Positions 38,776 to 51,780 of a stretch of 64,000 nucleotides of DNA are shown here, piece by piece; within the stretch, counting starts at the first letter, position 1; each line of letters starts with the position of its first letter. The stretch lies in the NCBI GenBank assembly GCA_024734555.1, contig JANPWX010020040.1:610161-674160 (forward strand), read 5' to 3'. This DNA is from Trochalopteron elliotii (Eukaryota > Chordata > Aves > Passeriformes > Leiothrichidae). A program made the translations under genes and the position numbers. The notes beneath the pieces were generated by a model, which saw only the letters and a list, made by a program, of their open reading frames with translations, was not told where the DNA came from and did not search any database.

Positions 38776-40386
38776 TACACTATTTTCCTGCAGGGACATT
38801 TGCAGTGATTTTTTTCTTCATATGTGTGACATGTTAGGTAATATAGCCTGAGTACTTTTATTATTACTTCCATTGGAAAGCATTAACTGATTTATCTGAT
38901 TAAAATTTGAGGTGGTAGCAATAAATAAACAAAATATTCAATAAAGTCTTGTTAATTGTGACATTCGTTTCTTTTGGTAATTTTAAAACATTCTTTGACC
39001 ATGTGTAATGTCACTGCAAGTAGCACATGAGAGTTTTGGGGGGGTTTTTGTTACTTCTTAGTTAAGAAATAACTTACTTTGTCCCATAGCTAGCAAGTTT
39101 CTTTCAGTATAATTCCACAGAAATTGCAGAGGTCTCTGAACACCACCCGTGGTCATTAGGTCACTTTTTTCCACAGCTTTTCCATTAGTTACTTGAAAAC
39201 TGATAATTGCTACCAAATAGATGCACTGCAGTGCTGGGCTGTCACTTCTTAGTTCTTCCCTTCAGCTTATAGACCTGTGGCCCTCTCTCAGGCTCTGTCT
39301 ACATGCCAGTGTGCTGTAATGATAAATAACATTATCGACCTAGAGGTATGCATAAAACATTAGATGGATCGCGTGTTTTCCGGACTGCTCAACTTTCATG
39401 AACTGCATTTCAAGTTACTTTGATCAGGCCCCTTAGCTCTGACACCATAGTTTTGGAGTGGGTAGAGGGGTTACATGAGCAGAAAAAACTTGACAAAACT
39501 CAATAAAAATATATATTATCTCTTCTCATTACAAACTGAACAGTTGTTTCAACTGATTTCCTAGACGGCAGGTAGAAAGCTGAATTTAAAAAATTTCTCA
39601 TTAAAAAAAAGTGTATATCAATAAGTTTAAAATGTAATTTTTTTCCCTCCTCATTTCATTGAAGACGTACAATCAGAAAATTTAAGTTTAATAACAGAAG
39701 GCTTTAATTTAAAATATTTTCAACTTGAATAAACCTATGCAAAGTTTGAAGGGGTTTGTTTTGCTTTTTCAAAATTCATGAATGATTTTAGAAGGCTAAA
39801 TTCAATTTTCAGTAGTAACCTAGCATTAATAATTCTAAATCCCTTGTATTTCAAATATTAGGATACTTTTAAGCATGGAAGACACAAATGGAAGTTAAAT
39901 TATTCCCCAATGCTATTAAGCACCTGGGGTTTTTAATACACATAGTTTCTTTGCACCTAAAATATGTTTGTTTTCTGTCATACCATGTGATCACATATGT
40001 ATATATGTGTATGGTTATATATAATACAAGTAAATGTAGGGGGCTGTGTGCAGGTATAAATTTATGATAGTAAATAATATTTTTCATTTTTTGTTTCCAT
40101 GAGGAAAAAAATGTAAATTTTGCCTCAATTTTACAGAAGATGGAAAACATAATAGAGAAAAACTCAATTCATTTTTTTCTAGATGCAACTCGAATTAATT
40201 CCTCTCATCCGCAATACAAAAATCATTCAAAGTTTAATGATTCAGGATCAGGCCCTAATTTCTTCCCAGAACACTGTTACTGGCATTAATGAAATGAGAG
40301 GAAAAGGCATAACAAAAGGAAATAAAATCGTTGACAAACCTTTAGATGAAATAACTGCCAAACATGCAGAATAATTTATGTTAGAG

Positions 40387-40432
40387 GAGTGGGAGGTCAT
40401 CTGGCCCAGCTCTTCACTCACAGCAGGACCTT
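40387..40432 (-). mobile_element. Possible CR1 scrap
   Basis: The words GAGGTCATCTGGCCCAGC and CTCACAGCAGGACC resemble the reverse complement of the CR1 3' region ('gaggtcatctagtccaac...caaagcaggg'). Only about 45 bases match and no tail is present, so chance similarity is possible. Confidence 0.35.
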
Positions 40433-40956
40433 AACACAATATGAGTTCAATATGACATGAGGTCAGTAACACAGTTTTGTATTAAATCTTTTAGAAAAGT
40501 AAATTAGATGGGTTTAGGAAAGAGATATAGACAAACCAAGCCTTGCATTTCCAACCACAGAGAGATAAATTGAGCTTTAAATTGGTATACTAACATTCAA
40601 AAGTTAACCTAAAATCTTACTTGTAAGTTTTTCTTTCCTTAAACAAATAGTTAGATTAAAAACCTATAGCCAATTCCCATGAAAAAATATTGTTAAGAGA
40701 TAATTAAAGTGAAGAACAAACACACAGTCTCTTATTTAAAATTTCAGCACCAAACCAAACAATATCTTCCTTGAGTATGAATTGAAAAGGTTTTGTTCAT
40801 TACAAATTCATTCAGAAGCTTACATTCAGTCATTCATTCTTTGGAGATATAGTCCCTGCCCCTCATGGAGTAAAGGAATTAAAACATCTAACAGTTTTAA
40901 AACTCTGGAAGTGTTTTGTGAGGAATTTGAGCCTTTCTTCTCTAGTCAAAAGAATT

Positions 40957-40996
40957 TTTTTTTCTTTTTTCCTTTTTTTTTTCCTTTTTTTTTCCC
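40957..40996. repeat. T-rich tract with CC interruptions
   Basis: Runs of T separated by C or CC, ending CCCC. Low complexity, no further meaning seen. Confidence 0.9.
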
Positions 40997-41128
40997 CTGA
41001 AATCAGAGAAATATTGTAGCTCTTGTTAAATTTGGAATTTATTCAGCTTCTACCTTATTCCTCTCTGCATCCTCTTTGCTAATTAAAAAAAACTATATGA
41101 CTCCTTTTCAGGTGAAGAATGCATCCGA

Positions 41129-41190
41129 TTATATATATATATATATTTGTGTATATATTTTTATATATTGATATTTATATATATATATTC
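41129..41190. repeat. (AT)n dinucleotide repeats
   Basis: Two AT runs (about 41129-41146 and 41173-41189) are joined by imperfect TATATTT sequence. Likely polymorphic. Confidence 0.93.
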
Positions 41191-43389
41191 AAGGATAAAT
41201 TAATGAAAAGAAACTTAAGCCTCATATTAGTCTATTAGGTAAATGGAAACAAGTGTTGTTTTTAGCTGGGTTGTTTTCCTTCTCTTCCTCTCTCTATTTT
41301 ACTGCCAAAGCCCCAGTAGAGTATGAATGCAGAGTATCAGCCCATCTTCTAATATATGCAGCATAATCTTCTTAAAATGAGTTTTCACTTCAAGGAACAG
41401 AAGGGCTTAGAGATGAGCAGCATGGCATTTTTGTATTTGGCATCTCATTATACTTAGTACCATTTTTTCCTTCTTAGAACAATTGAATATCATTAGTGAA
41501 GGAAAAATCTCCCTAAATATTATTAGGACTTTTTGTTTTGATTTGTTTGTTTATTTATTTTCCTTTCATGGGGCATAGAGAAGGGAGTGGGGGGCAGAAA
41601 AAGGCTTTTTATTCATTCATGAAGGAAAATAAGATGCTTTTATATTTCACATTCCTTCATCACAACTTAATGTTTTTCCCCTTTCTGGACTATTCCACTT
41701 CAACTAATTCTATGTAAATATTAACAAATAGACATTTACATGAATTCAGGATCTGGAAACAAGAAAGTAAAATATTGTGGTTTTTTGTTTTGTTTTTTTT
41801 GTTGTTGTTGTTTTTTTTAGATAAAATAGCTTGAAATGTCATTTGAGGAACTGAGAAATTCTTGGGCATGTTTCAGTAAAGATTTAATTTATCATGGCTT
41901 CTTGGCCAAACTCAAACACAGCATCAGCTTGAAATCCAACATCTTCCCTTGGGAAACCTCATCTGAGTTCTTTACTGATTAAAGCCAATGAAGCTAGACC
42001 AGCAGACAATTTGGCCAAATATCTATTTGCATGGATAGTTTGTACATTAGTGTCCAGTGGAAATTCAGTGATTTAACATGTCTCTTACATGTTTAATTAT
42101 TTCTTTTAAATAGGTTGGTTGGAGAAGGTAGGAAGCGTATTCATGTCCAACATAATATAATGAGATTACAAACATTAAATATAAGGAGTTGATGCTGGTG
42201 GAGCAATAATTAATTCTTTTGTCCTAACCAATGTACAGCATCCATAATCTATGTCATGAGTTCTCCAAACCAGTGACCATCAATTAACTTGGGTCATACC
42301 CAAAAAAGACAGGAAGCACAAGGAATAGGAAATAATAGAACAATGCTTAGGAAAAAAGCTAATTCTCAAATCCAAGGCTGTAACTTTGTGTTACAAACAG
42401 TAACATGGATTGTTTCATTTTCTGGTGGTGTCTCTGATAAAGAAGAATTTAAGACACAAAGCTGAAAGACTTTAGTACCAACAACTTACATAAATAAGAC
42501 AACACTGAAGGGAATATGAGCACTGGCACACCTGTAGAGCTCAGCACAAAAAGATCTCCTTAGCAACAGAGATTTAGCTGGTGGGATACTCTATTTTTGT
42601 GCTTAATCCCTTCAACCCAATGCATAGCCTTCCTGTACTTTGGAGATCTGCAATCTGTGTGAGACCTACTGCCATAAACCACCACCAGATGCTAGGTTAT
42701 GATAGGTTCCAGTTCAGCTCAGTTTGATTCAAATGGGCAGCTGGCCAAAATGGCCTCAGCTTCATTTCAGAGCCTTGAACTGCTGTACTCACTGGTCTTG
42801 GCACACACTTTTCAGTCATCTAGCACACATTCAAGATGGCAATGGAAACCAACTCTGAACTAACCATTTTCTGTTTACTCGCCATGTTTTTCAAAACCAC
42901 TGCCACCTGCGCTCATCCTTCCAAAATGTAAACATCTCTCAAGTTTGCTAAGCTTCCTAGAGAGCATCGCCTCCAGGGGATGATTCCTTAATCTCAGTTT
43001 TGATTCACCATTGAAAGTTGTGTATATTCCTCAGTGATCATAAACATGGCATGCTTCCTTAGAGAAGTGAGATTCAATTCACAGCATAAAACAAATTAAA
43101 TCAGTGTATAATTTCCTACATGTGAACTAGAGTTTTCAGAGGAGCTCTAAATAATACATTTAGTGGACTTTGCTTCAGTTTATAAAACACAGTTCATTGA
43201 AACAACCATGATGCCCTAAGAGACTTTTACATGGACTCCATCTAAGGGTATCCCATAACCTCGCATCGCATCTGTCAGTCTCATTTGGATATCTCTGAAA
43301 ACCGAATACATTTCAGATTCTACTGGACACATTTTTGTGGTTAAATGAATTTTTTGCCTGTATTGAAATTGAAATTGGCTCCCTGGAAT

Positions 43390-43510
43390 TGCTGAAGGTC
43401 AGGCTGGATGGGGCTCTGGGAAAACTGGTCTAGTGGCAGGTGTCCCTGCTCATGGAACAAGATTATCTTTGAGGTACCTTTCAAGCCAAGCTATTCTATG
43501 ATTCTATGAT
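43390..43510 (+). mobile_element. CR1 3' end with octamer tail
   Basis: The phrases GGTCAGGCTGGATGGGGCTC, ACTGGTCTAGTGGCAGGTGT and CCCTGCTCATGGAACAAG match the CR1 3' terminus. The tail has ATTCTATG twice in tandem (43494-43509), the typical avian CR1 3' repeat. It is 5'-truncated with no coding capacity, and is better preserved than the copy at 20655. Confidence 0.95.
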
Positions 43511-45850
43511 GAATCCATGATTGACTAGACCTTCCAGGGACTGTAACAAAAGCTTAGCCACCTGCTGTTTTTGTAGAAAACTTAGCTTGCAAAACTGAGT
43601 CTGGAAGGCCAGTCTCACTCTGAACAACACATGAAGGGTTTGTTGGGTTCTTTTGGGCGTTTTTTTGTTTGTTTGGTTTTTTTTCCAATGAAAGATAAAT
43701 CTTATTTGAAAAACAAATTTTAATCATTCCTTCCAAGTCTTGCTTGATTTACAAGGCCAGAACAACAGTGCACAAGCTTCTTGTTTCTTTACCTTGTGTG
43801 CAAAATAAATATCATCAGAAGTAAACTGCAGTGCTGCAGTCAGAGATTATTTTATGTTTTAATCCAGTCCACTGTGGGACCCCATGTCCATCACATGCCA
43901 TGCAGTGGGGCTGCTGCATGCAGCAGAAAGGGAGAGGTCAGCTTTCCCCCATTGGGGAGCAGGAGAAAGCTGCAAAAGTTGATTTCTAAAGTGTAGAATA
44001 AAGAAGATAAAGTTTTTTAAAATGTGCCTCTGTCTCCAAGAATTCTCTGCATGCAGCAGAAAAGAGGAAATTGTGCTCAGGATCTGTCAGTTGGATTGCA
44101 GTAAAGACTCCGGTAATGATGCCCTGTCCATGGAAGCTTTGCCAGCCTTCCCTGTAATTGAATGTTCTGACCTTCTCAAGCCCCTTTCTATAAAATAAAT
44201 AAAACACAAAATAAACATATATTCCTTCCATTATGACTTTAGGAACAAACTGAAAATTATATCAGTTAAAATAAAGCAGGCTTCATTTAAAGAATGCAGT
44301 AATTGCAGAACGTTTCTGTCTTGCCAGGAAAATAAGCTGCATGAAAATAAGCAATGGAAAAGAACAAAAAGAGGAAAAACAAAATATAGTATGAAACTAT
44401 CACTTTTAACTATTTTTTTTCAGTGGAATTCTAGGGGTAAGAGAGCTCACAACTTGTGATTAATTTAGGGAACTAGGCACTAAAAATTGGTGCTTGGCAG
44501 TTTCTGTAAGAGGCTACAAAGATAGCAAATTAATTGGAGGCAGATAGAGAACTAAAAAGAACAGTAAAGAGTGAGGAGCACAGCGATTCATGTCTGTAAC
44601 TTGTATAAAATCTTCCTGGACTTTTTTCTGTAGTTGCTTTATGCAGTAAAAAACAGGTTCAAAACAGTGGCCTGAAGTCACAACAAAAGAAACAAATATA
44701 TACATATGAAAGATAAGACTGTAAGATGAGGACATTGTTGGGGGTTTTTTTGTGAGAAATACCACCATTTTGACGTATTTTTATTGTTTTAGATTAGTAA
44801 AAAAACCGCTTTCTACTTATTTTTCCTACAAATGGCTTCAAACATGTTTAGTCTTTAGCCAAACAGAATGCTGTGTTTTGATTATGGAAAAGTGGATGTT
44901 TCTGTGTTTAACTTTTCTCTTTCTGTGAATAACGAAATGCCTTTAAAAACACCCCAATCTTTAATATCATTTTTTGAGTTTCTTGAAACATTCCAGCATC
45001 ACATCCTTCTGCCTGTTTAGACATCAACTGAGATTTTGTGTGAGAAAACCACATAGTACTCATTTCTAATGTCTGTGTTCTGAGATATAAAAACATATTC
45101 TTCCTAATGAAAGACAAAACCCAAAGCATGTGGATATCAGTGGAGATCTAGCGCTGCTTCAACAATATCAAGTTATTGCAGGCAGGAGCCTTTCCAGAAG
45201 ATAATAGACTTACCTGTAGTGAGCCTCACCTCAGTCTCTATAAGTCTCATGCAGTTTTAAGAGGCCAGGAATGTCAATTTATTCTAGTAAATGGACTTTC
45301 TGGAGGGTTTAACTGCCACCTGGTGACACTGCTCTCTGCATTTTTTGAACAGATAGCCTGAAACAACTGTCTGTACTGCAGGTACACTTGCAAAAAGATC
45401 TGGTGGAGCAAAGGAAGGTCCCTAGGGTGAGTTTAGATGGGTACCCAGGGTTCTCATCCTATTTGCATATCAGTCCTGGCAGAGAATGAGTTTTCCTCAA
45501 GTGCTAAACTTGCCCACAGGACAAGCAAAGGTGAGCAGTAAAATCAACAAGAGGTTCTCAACATTACCCCCCTTACTGGCCAGGGAAGTTTGTTGCTCTC
45601 TCTCTGGCTTAAAAACCAAGAAAATGTGGCTGAAATCTCATTTCTTAATTTCTGCTTAAGTACTGAGCTTGGATTTGAAGATTGTACTATGGGAAGAAAA
45701 TCTCTGTTTTCTCCTTAGTGGTTCCAAAGATCTTCTTTGTGGGTGTGAGAATACAGTTTCATTTTCAGTATATCTTTTAACAGTCCTAATTTTCTTTTTT
45801 TGCCCGTTTTTCTTGGATTTTTTGGTTGTTAGTTTGGAGGCAGAAGGGTG
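43511..45850. other. AT-rich unique sequence, no gene seen
   Basis: No gene is supported. A 16-bp palindrome CTGCTGCATGCAGCAG lies at 43911-43926, and a related word CTGCATGCAGCAGAAA recurs near 44047. Frames of 71-84 codons have no recognisable domain. Confidence 0.6.
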
Positions 45851-46165
45851 CCTTCCTTGCCTTGCCTTGCCTTGCCTTGCCTTTTGCCTTGCCTTGCCTT
45901 GCCTTGCCTTCCCGGAATTTCCCGGAACTTCCCTTCCCAGAACTTCCCTTCCTGGAACTTCCCTTCCCAGATCTTCCTGGAACTTCCCTTCCCGGAACTT
46001 CCCTTCCCGGAACTACCCTTCCCGGAACTTCCCTTCTCGGAAACTTCCCTTCCCGGAACTTCCCTTCTCGGAAACTTCCCTTCCTGGAATTTCCCTTCCC
46101 GGAGCTTCCCTTCCCTTGCCAGAACTTACCTTCCCGGAAGTTCCCTGAACTTCCCTCCCCTCCCC
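45851..46165 (+). repeat. Composite array: CCTTG pentamers then 15-mer with TTC-N3-GAA
   Basis: About eleven CCTTG units (45851-45909, one interrupted by TTTT) pass directly into a variable 15-bp unit of the type CCCGGAACTTCCCTT, ending in CCCTCCCCTCCCC. The 15-mer part holds about 14 matches to TTC-N3-GAA within some 240 bases, mostly TTCCCGGAA, TTCCTGGAA and TTCTCGGAA. TTCCCGGAA is the textbook GAS/STAT site, but the repeats could carry it by chance of composition. The long open frames here (159, 207 and 228 codons in overlapping registers) arise because pyrimidine repeats lack stop codons. Confidence 0.93.
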
Positions 46166-46325
46166 TCTTTCTCTCTTTCTCTCTTTCTCTCTTTCTCTCT
46201 TTCTCTCTTTCTCTCTTTCTCTCTTTCTCTCTTTCTCTTTCTCTTTCTCTTTCTCTTTCTCTTTCTCTTTCTCTTTCTCTTTCTCTTTCTCTTTCTCTTT
46301 CTCTTTCTCTTTCTCTTTCTCTTTC

Positions 46326-46370
<45 letters not shown>

Positions 46371-46431
46371 GTCTTTCTCTCTGTCTCTCTCTCTCTTTCT
46401 GTCTCTCTCTCTCTTTCTCTTTCTTTCCCTT
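46166..46431. repeat. Long pyrimidine microsatellite (CTCTTTCT)n then (TTTCTC)n
   Basis: The first part (about 46166-46233) is an octamer CTCTTTCT. It then changes to the hexamer TTTCTC (about 46234-46345) and to mixed TCTC/TTTC with a few GTCT units until 46431. One strand is pure pyrimidine apart from four G, so a triplex (H-DNA) fold is possible. Confidence 0.96.
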
Positions 46432-48307
46432 TTTCTTCTTTTTAATTTTTCTTTCCCTATTCAGACCATAAAGTTCTCAGCACAAGCGCTATATTTTCAA
46501 GCATCCTTCTAGACTTGTAGCATAATGGAGCCTCTGGGGCTTACAATAGAATGAACAATAATTGCTTTAATTCATTGTGCAAATAGAAAAGAGCTTCTCA
46601 AAATGGCTGTCAGAGAGGTTGGAGTCTATTATGCATATTTATTTCTGCTAAGATTTGTAAATATTTTAATAGGCTTGGGTTTTATCTGGGTTAAATTTAG
46701 TTATCAATTACTATGGTTTATGTGCAAAATATTGTTCCCAATAAGTGTGAAGGGCAGTATTAGTCTCTGTTATGAAGAATGTAAGCAAAGCAGTTGAAAT
46801 AAAAGATATGCATGAATAAAGGTTATTTTTGCTGTTATTTTCCTGTACTACATGAATAGCATTTCTCCAGTTATATAGTTCTCAAATAGGACTGTGACCC
46901 AAAGTTAATGCTATTTTAGAGACTGTGCTTTTGGAATATGAGCAAATTGGTTTGGGTAATAAGAAAAATAATTCCTATTGCATGTCCTCAGACAAATATA
47001 TTTGATAATAATGGCTTCCTTTTTTAATTTTTATTTTCAAAATATGCTTATTTTTTGAGGGAACTCTTACATGAAACTGCTCTTTCAAAAAAGTTAATTA
47101 AAAATAAGAAAACAAAAATGAAACCTTATGTCTACAGGAAAAAATAATAAGAAAAATATATTTTTTTGTTTTCCTAAAAAGTCCATTGCAAACTATAACA
47201 AGAATTGTTGGACTTTTTAAAAATAACAATTCTGATGTCATTCATACTTTAATAGGTGCATAAATAATATTAATAGTAAAATTTAGTGCTTTTTGCAAAG
47301 ATTCACTTTTCTAAGTTGTGCAATTAATTCACTCAGTTATATAATTATGCTTATTTTAAAGCTTTCTTTTTTTTCTGAATAATTCAAAGGATTTTTTATC
47401 CTGTTCTAAGGTCATTTGAGTCTCTGAGATTTACTTCAGCATGATGCACACACTGTATGTATAAACCTGTTCATTTAGTCAGTGTTAAGGAAATTAAAGA
47501 TCATTTTAGAATGTGATATAGTTAAGGTTTTTCCTGAACATTCCAAATGTCTTTTCAGAATTTTATAACAAGTTAATTTATTTATTCTTAAGAATTAATA
47601 ATATCTATCAATCAATCAATCAACAGATTTTATGTGGGTTTGTAAATTTACTCTCACCTTTTTTGATAAATAAGATAGGTTAAAATTATGAGAAATGAAG
47701 TTTCAGAAAGCAATGGGTAGAGGAGGTTGAAGTAGCTTAATTTGTATCTTTTTCTTCAATTGAGGCAAGATTTTTTAGCAGATTAAAATGAAACATTGAA
47801 TGAAAACATCGATTTGAAATGAAAGGTTTCATTTTGAGAAGTTGGTGGGAAACATACTTTTTGCATCAAATTAGTATTATAAATTGAAATGCCACACAAA
47901 TTCTAATTTAATTCAAATTCCAATTCAAAGGAAAAGTGTTAAATTGGAAGTGAACTTCTAACAGAAATATTTTATTCTCTTCCAAACTACCATTTTTTAA
48001 AATCAGAAAGAGCATCAGAAGGGACAGTCCCAACATACAAATTTGAATGTAATGAAAGCTAATTTTTTCAAAGGAAAAACATACAAGCAAACAAATATTT
48101 TTCATCAGAACAATTTAGGTCTAACCTGATTCCTTACATATCCATCTTGCATGTGTCAGAACAGGGTTCTCTGGAGCAGAGACTCATTTTTACCAGTGTT
48201 CATAAGATAGTAACACTCCAGAGAAATGTGTTTTATACACAGCTCCCTCCTTAGGGAGATTGTTCTCAGGGTGTCACAAACAAGGTGAAACATCTCAGTA
48301 CCAGGAG

Positions 48308-48510
48308 AAAGAAAAAAACCAAAAAAACCCCTCAAACAACAAACAAACAAACAAATAAAACCACCTGAACCAAACCCAACAAAAAACCACCACCACCACC
48401 AACAACAAAGCCACGACAATGACGACAACACAAAAAAAACCACACAAAAACAAACAAACAAACAAAAAAAAAAACAAGCAAAAAACCCCAAACAAATAAA
48501 CAAGCAAAAA
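48308..48510. repeat. A/C-rich tract with (CCA)n
   Basis: Imperfect AAAC and AAACC units with about five CCA units near 48388-48402 and several ACGAC words. Minus-strand frames of 61-115 codons rich in Phe, Cys, Val and Leu are translation of this tract. Confidence 0.9.
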
Positions 48511-49073
48511 TACCCATACAGTCAACAATTGAAGAATAGTGCTAAAATTTGTTCAGGTATTGTAAAAAAGAAAGAACTCTTTTGTAACAAAAATGTTCAA
48601 GCATGCAAAAGAAGACTTATCAAGTTGAATCTAACTGACTGTAGAGTACCCTGCATACAGAGTCAGGAATAATTGGTCTGCATTTTAGTTATCATTATTT
48701 AGGCAGAACAGTCTGAGAAATTCCAGAAACATGATTGTATACATTTAACTAAACAAAATCATGGATGTTTTTTGCATCGTATTATTCCTATTTTGGTGAA
48801 CATTTTTAAGAAGGAAAAGGAAATAATGATAGACTAAACCATATCTGGGAGTTATATTGTGTTGCTATTTAAAGATATTTTGATTTGTTCTGTGTTTTCA
48901 AACATGTAAGATCCTGTGGAAATGTTCTCAGCCAGACATACAGCCATTTTTTAAGAAGCTACACGTATCATCAGAAATATTTGTGCTTTCCTAAGTCTTT
49001 CTGTGATTGAATATAATTCTAATTTCCAGATCTGTTTTAAATGAAGTTTACAAAATAAAATATATAGAAAAAA

Positions 49074-49150
49074 ATAAGCAAAACAAAATAAATAAAAGAA
49101 AACAAAGTAAAATAAAACAAAAAAAACCCAAAACTAAATTTAAAAAATAA
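49074..49150. repeat. A-rich tract (AAAAT/AAAAC)
   Basis: Imperfect AAAATAA and AAAACAA units; nearly free of G and T. Low complexity only. Confidence 0.85.
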
Positions 49151-51714
49151 TAAATTTGGCCAAAAAATTCTAAAATACCTGCCTTTTCTGCCACAACATC
49201 ACAGATAACATTTAGCCAATTTGTCTTTCTCTAAGTTATATGATAATTAGGAAATGTAGTATAATGAAAAGAAAAATGTAATCAGTAAAGGCTAATATAT
49301 TTGTCTACAGCACAGATGGCCATTTTTCTAATGTGTTTTTTCTATGTTTATATGTTATCCAGTTATGTCTGAGGTTGTTAGGCACAAATAAAGAGACACA
49401 TTTCTTTGCCTAAAAGGAACTTGGTTTCAGAGAGTTCTCCCTTCACATCAACTTAAATCTGTGCTGCTTTCAAATAAAATTATGGGGAAAATGGAGGAGA
49501 AATGACTTACCCATCACTAGCTCTGTTGCAAAAAGAGTCAGGTGAATGGTGGTGGACATAAATGCCTAAATGTAGGTACAAGGCAGGAAATCTCTTTCTA
49601 TGATAGCTGAGCATTTAATGACTGTAACAGCTATATTTTCCCAGCCACATCATAGGAGCAGTGTTAGAAAGAAGACTACTTGGTCTCAGAAATCCACCTG
49701 GAAATCAGTACAGAACCTGTAGCTTTTAAATTTATTTTTAAAGTTGTTTTTCTTTTGTCCTAAAGGTATTTATGGACATGATTGTCAATATGTAAATCAA
49801 GAATTTGCTGGGGTTTTGGTTTGCTTTATTTTGTTGGGTTTTTTGTTTGTTTGTTTGTTTTGTTATTATTATTAATAATAATAGTAACAATTTTTTTTCT
49901 CCTTTCACTGTCTTCTTTGCTTTTACTTTTATTTTAGCTGGAAAATAAGAATTTTGTCTCCAAATATATGTATATTGTATCCTAAAGGGACAACTCTCAC
50001 ATGCTGATATACCAGAGATAGGTTTAAACTATGCAGTCCAGGCAGTAATGATGCAGCCACAAAGCCATGGAGATGCTTGGCCTGAACCCATTTATCTTCA
50101 CATGAATTCCTGGCTGCATTTTTACAGTCTGCACTGAAACCTTGGCTCCTATATGTTCCTTTTCCAAGGTAATTAACTGAGAACTACTTTGACTGTGTCT
50201 TTGCAATCTTCTGCTGCAACTTAGTTGGGCTGTTGTTGAAGATGAGTGTTTTCTATGCACTCAATTTGGCCTCTATTTATTTGGAAGAATCCTCTATTCT
50301 TATATGTGAGAAAAGTAGAGAAGAAATCCCACACCATGAAAGAGAAGAATCCATTAATCACTCTATACTGATAGTTGCCAAGAAGATAATTCATCTAAGG
50401 AATCCTTTTTTGCATACTGGAAAGAAAGAATGAGAGCAAGAGAGGCAAAAAGAGAAATAGAACAACTTGAAATACAAATAAAAACACACAAGCAACTTTA
50501 AAAATATTATTGGAGATATGCAAATTTTAAATACTAAAATATTTAAATTGATTAAGGTTGTGAAATAAGTGTATTACTTAGTCTTCTGTGCATTAAAATT
50601 AATTTTTCATCTTCTTATCTAAGCACCCTCTCTATTGGTTTTTGCTGAGCATTCTTAATATTTCATATGCTTAAGGGAAAAAAGCTGTACTCTGACATCT
50701 TAACATCCCTGAGAATGTTTAACTTTATTTCTTTTTCTTCTCCTATGCAAAAGATTTTTGAATCACATATGAACAGGGAGAAGGAGAAAAACAACAGTAC
50801 AGTTTTGCTGTACCATTCTGGGCTTTATTTCCCATATGATTGTGTATGCAAGTGCTAAGAGCTCTATTCTTCTTGACATCATTATTTTTCTCTTCTTTGT
50901 TTCCCACTATCTCGCTCATGTGGCTTGCATCATACAGTAGCCCCAGCAATGTTGAGAACATCAATAATTTGATTGTAACTGAACAATAATAAACGATGAA
51001 GCAACTTCATCTGAGCTAGAAGATCTGGCCTTAACCTCTCTCTATTTACAGCTCTGGAAGGCTTGTATTCAGGAGAATTTAAATCAGCAGAGACATGCCA
51101 GTCCTCATGTAGTGCAGCGCTGACATAAACATAGCTAAACTGCTGCTATTAGGAGATAAGTTCTTATTTTGTAGCCCCACAAACAAAAGGTTTTAGTATA
51201 TCATCATTGGTGCTAAAAGCAGCATAGGCAAATGGCTCTGGATAAGGCAAACAAGTGCTTAAATCACTACAGCTTGGTCTGTGCCAGGAAATTAAATATG
51301 TAAAACCTTCAATATTATGGTCCTTATATTCACATGCTGAGGATGTACCATGTGATACAGCAGGGTTTTATGCCCTAAGGGCCACTCTCAGCGCTGCAGT
51401 TCTTCCAGTGAAGCTGTAATTTTGTACCTTTCAGCATAAAGTGATATGCAGTTCTGTGCGTCCTCCTGAAATTGTTCTATTCCCAGCACCCTGATCCTTG
51501 CCTTCGGATTGGTGTGGGTGAGTTCTTGCATGGATACAGGCAACTGCAACTTAGCTCTGAGACATATGTGCATACTCTTTATTGGAAGTGCTAGAAGTCT
51601 TGACTTGACTCTCATGGCACTGATGAAATAAAATTTTGAAATAATATTGCCTGCTCCCATCACAGGGGAGGAAAAAGCCTAAATTCAACAACAAATAAAC
51701 CCCAAAACAATCAA

Positions 51715-51780
51715 CCAACCAACAAAACAAAACAAAACAAAACAAAACAAAACAAAACAAAACAAAGCAAAACAGAACAA
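51715..51780. repeat. (AAAAC)n pentanucleotide repeat
   Basis: About eleven AAAAC units with late G substitutions (AAAGC, AGAAC), preceded by (CCAA)n. A Phe/Cys/Leu-repeat minus frame is an artefact of it. Confidence 0.95.

Larger units (their letters stand above)
37925..43389. other. AT-rich sequence, no gene seen
   Basis: No gene is supported. It includes a 21-bp imperfect tandem repeat (38734-38775), a possible CR1 scrap (40387-40432), a T-rich tract (40957-40996) and AT dinucleotide repeats (41129-41190). A 115-codon minus frame at 38196-38543 has no recognisable domain. Confidence 0.6.

Noticed and set aside
43986..44231. 81-codon minus-strand frame that looks moderately protein-like
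   Set aside because: No family recognised and no supporting exon structure; treated as chance.
45669..46512. Overlapping plus-strand frames of 159, 207 and 228 codons rich in Pro, Leu, Ser and Phe
   Set aside because: All cross the CCTTG/15-mer/TTTCTC array; pyrimidine-only repeats cannot form stop codons on that strand.
47600..47625. ATCAATCAATCAATCAAC as a CRISPR-like array
   Set aside because: It is a simple tetranucleotide repeat without spacers, in a vertebrate genome.
51388..51663. 91-codon minus-strand frame with mixed, protein-like composition
   Set aside because: No domain recognised, no splice or promoter context, and length is within chance for this much sequence. A protein search would decide.
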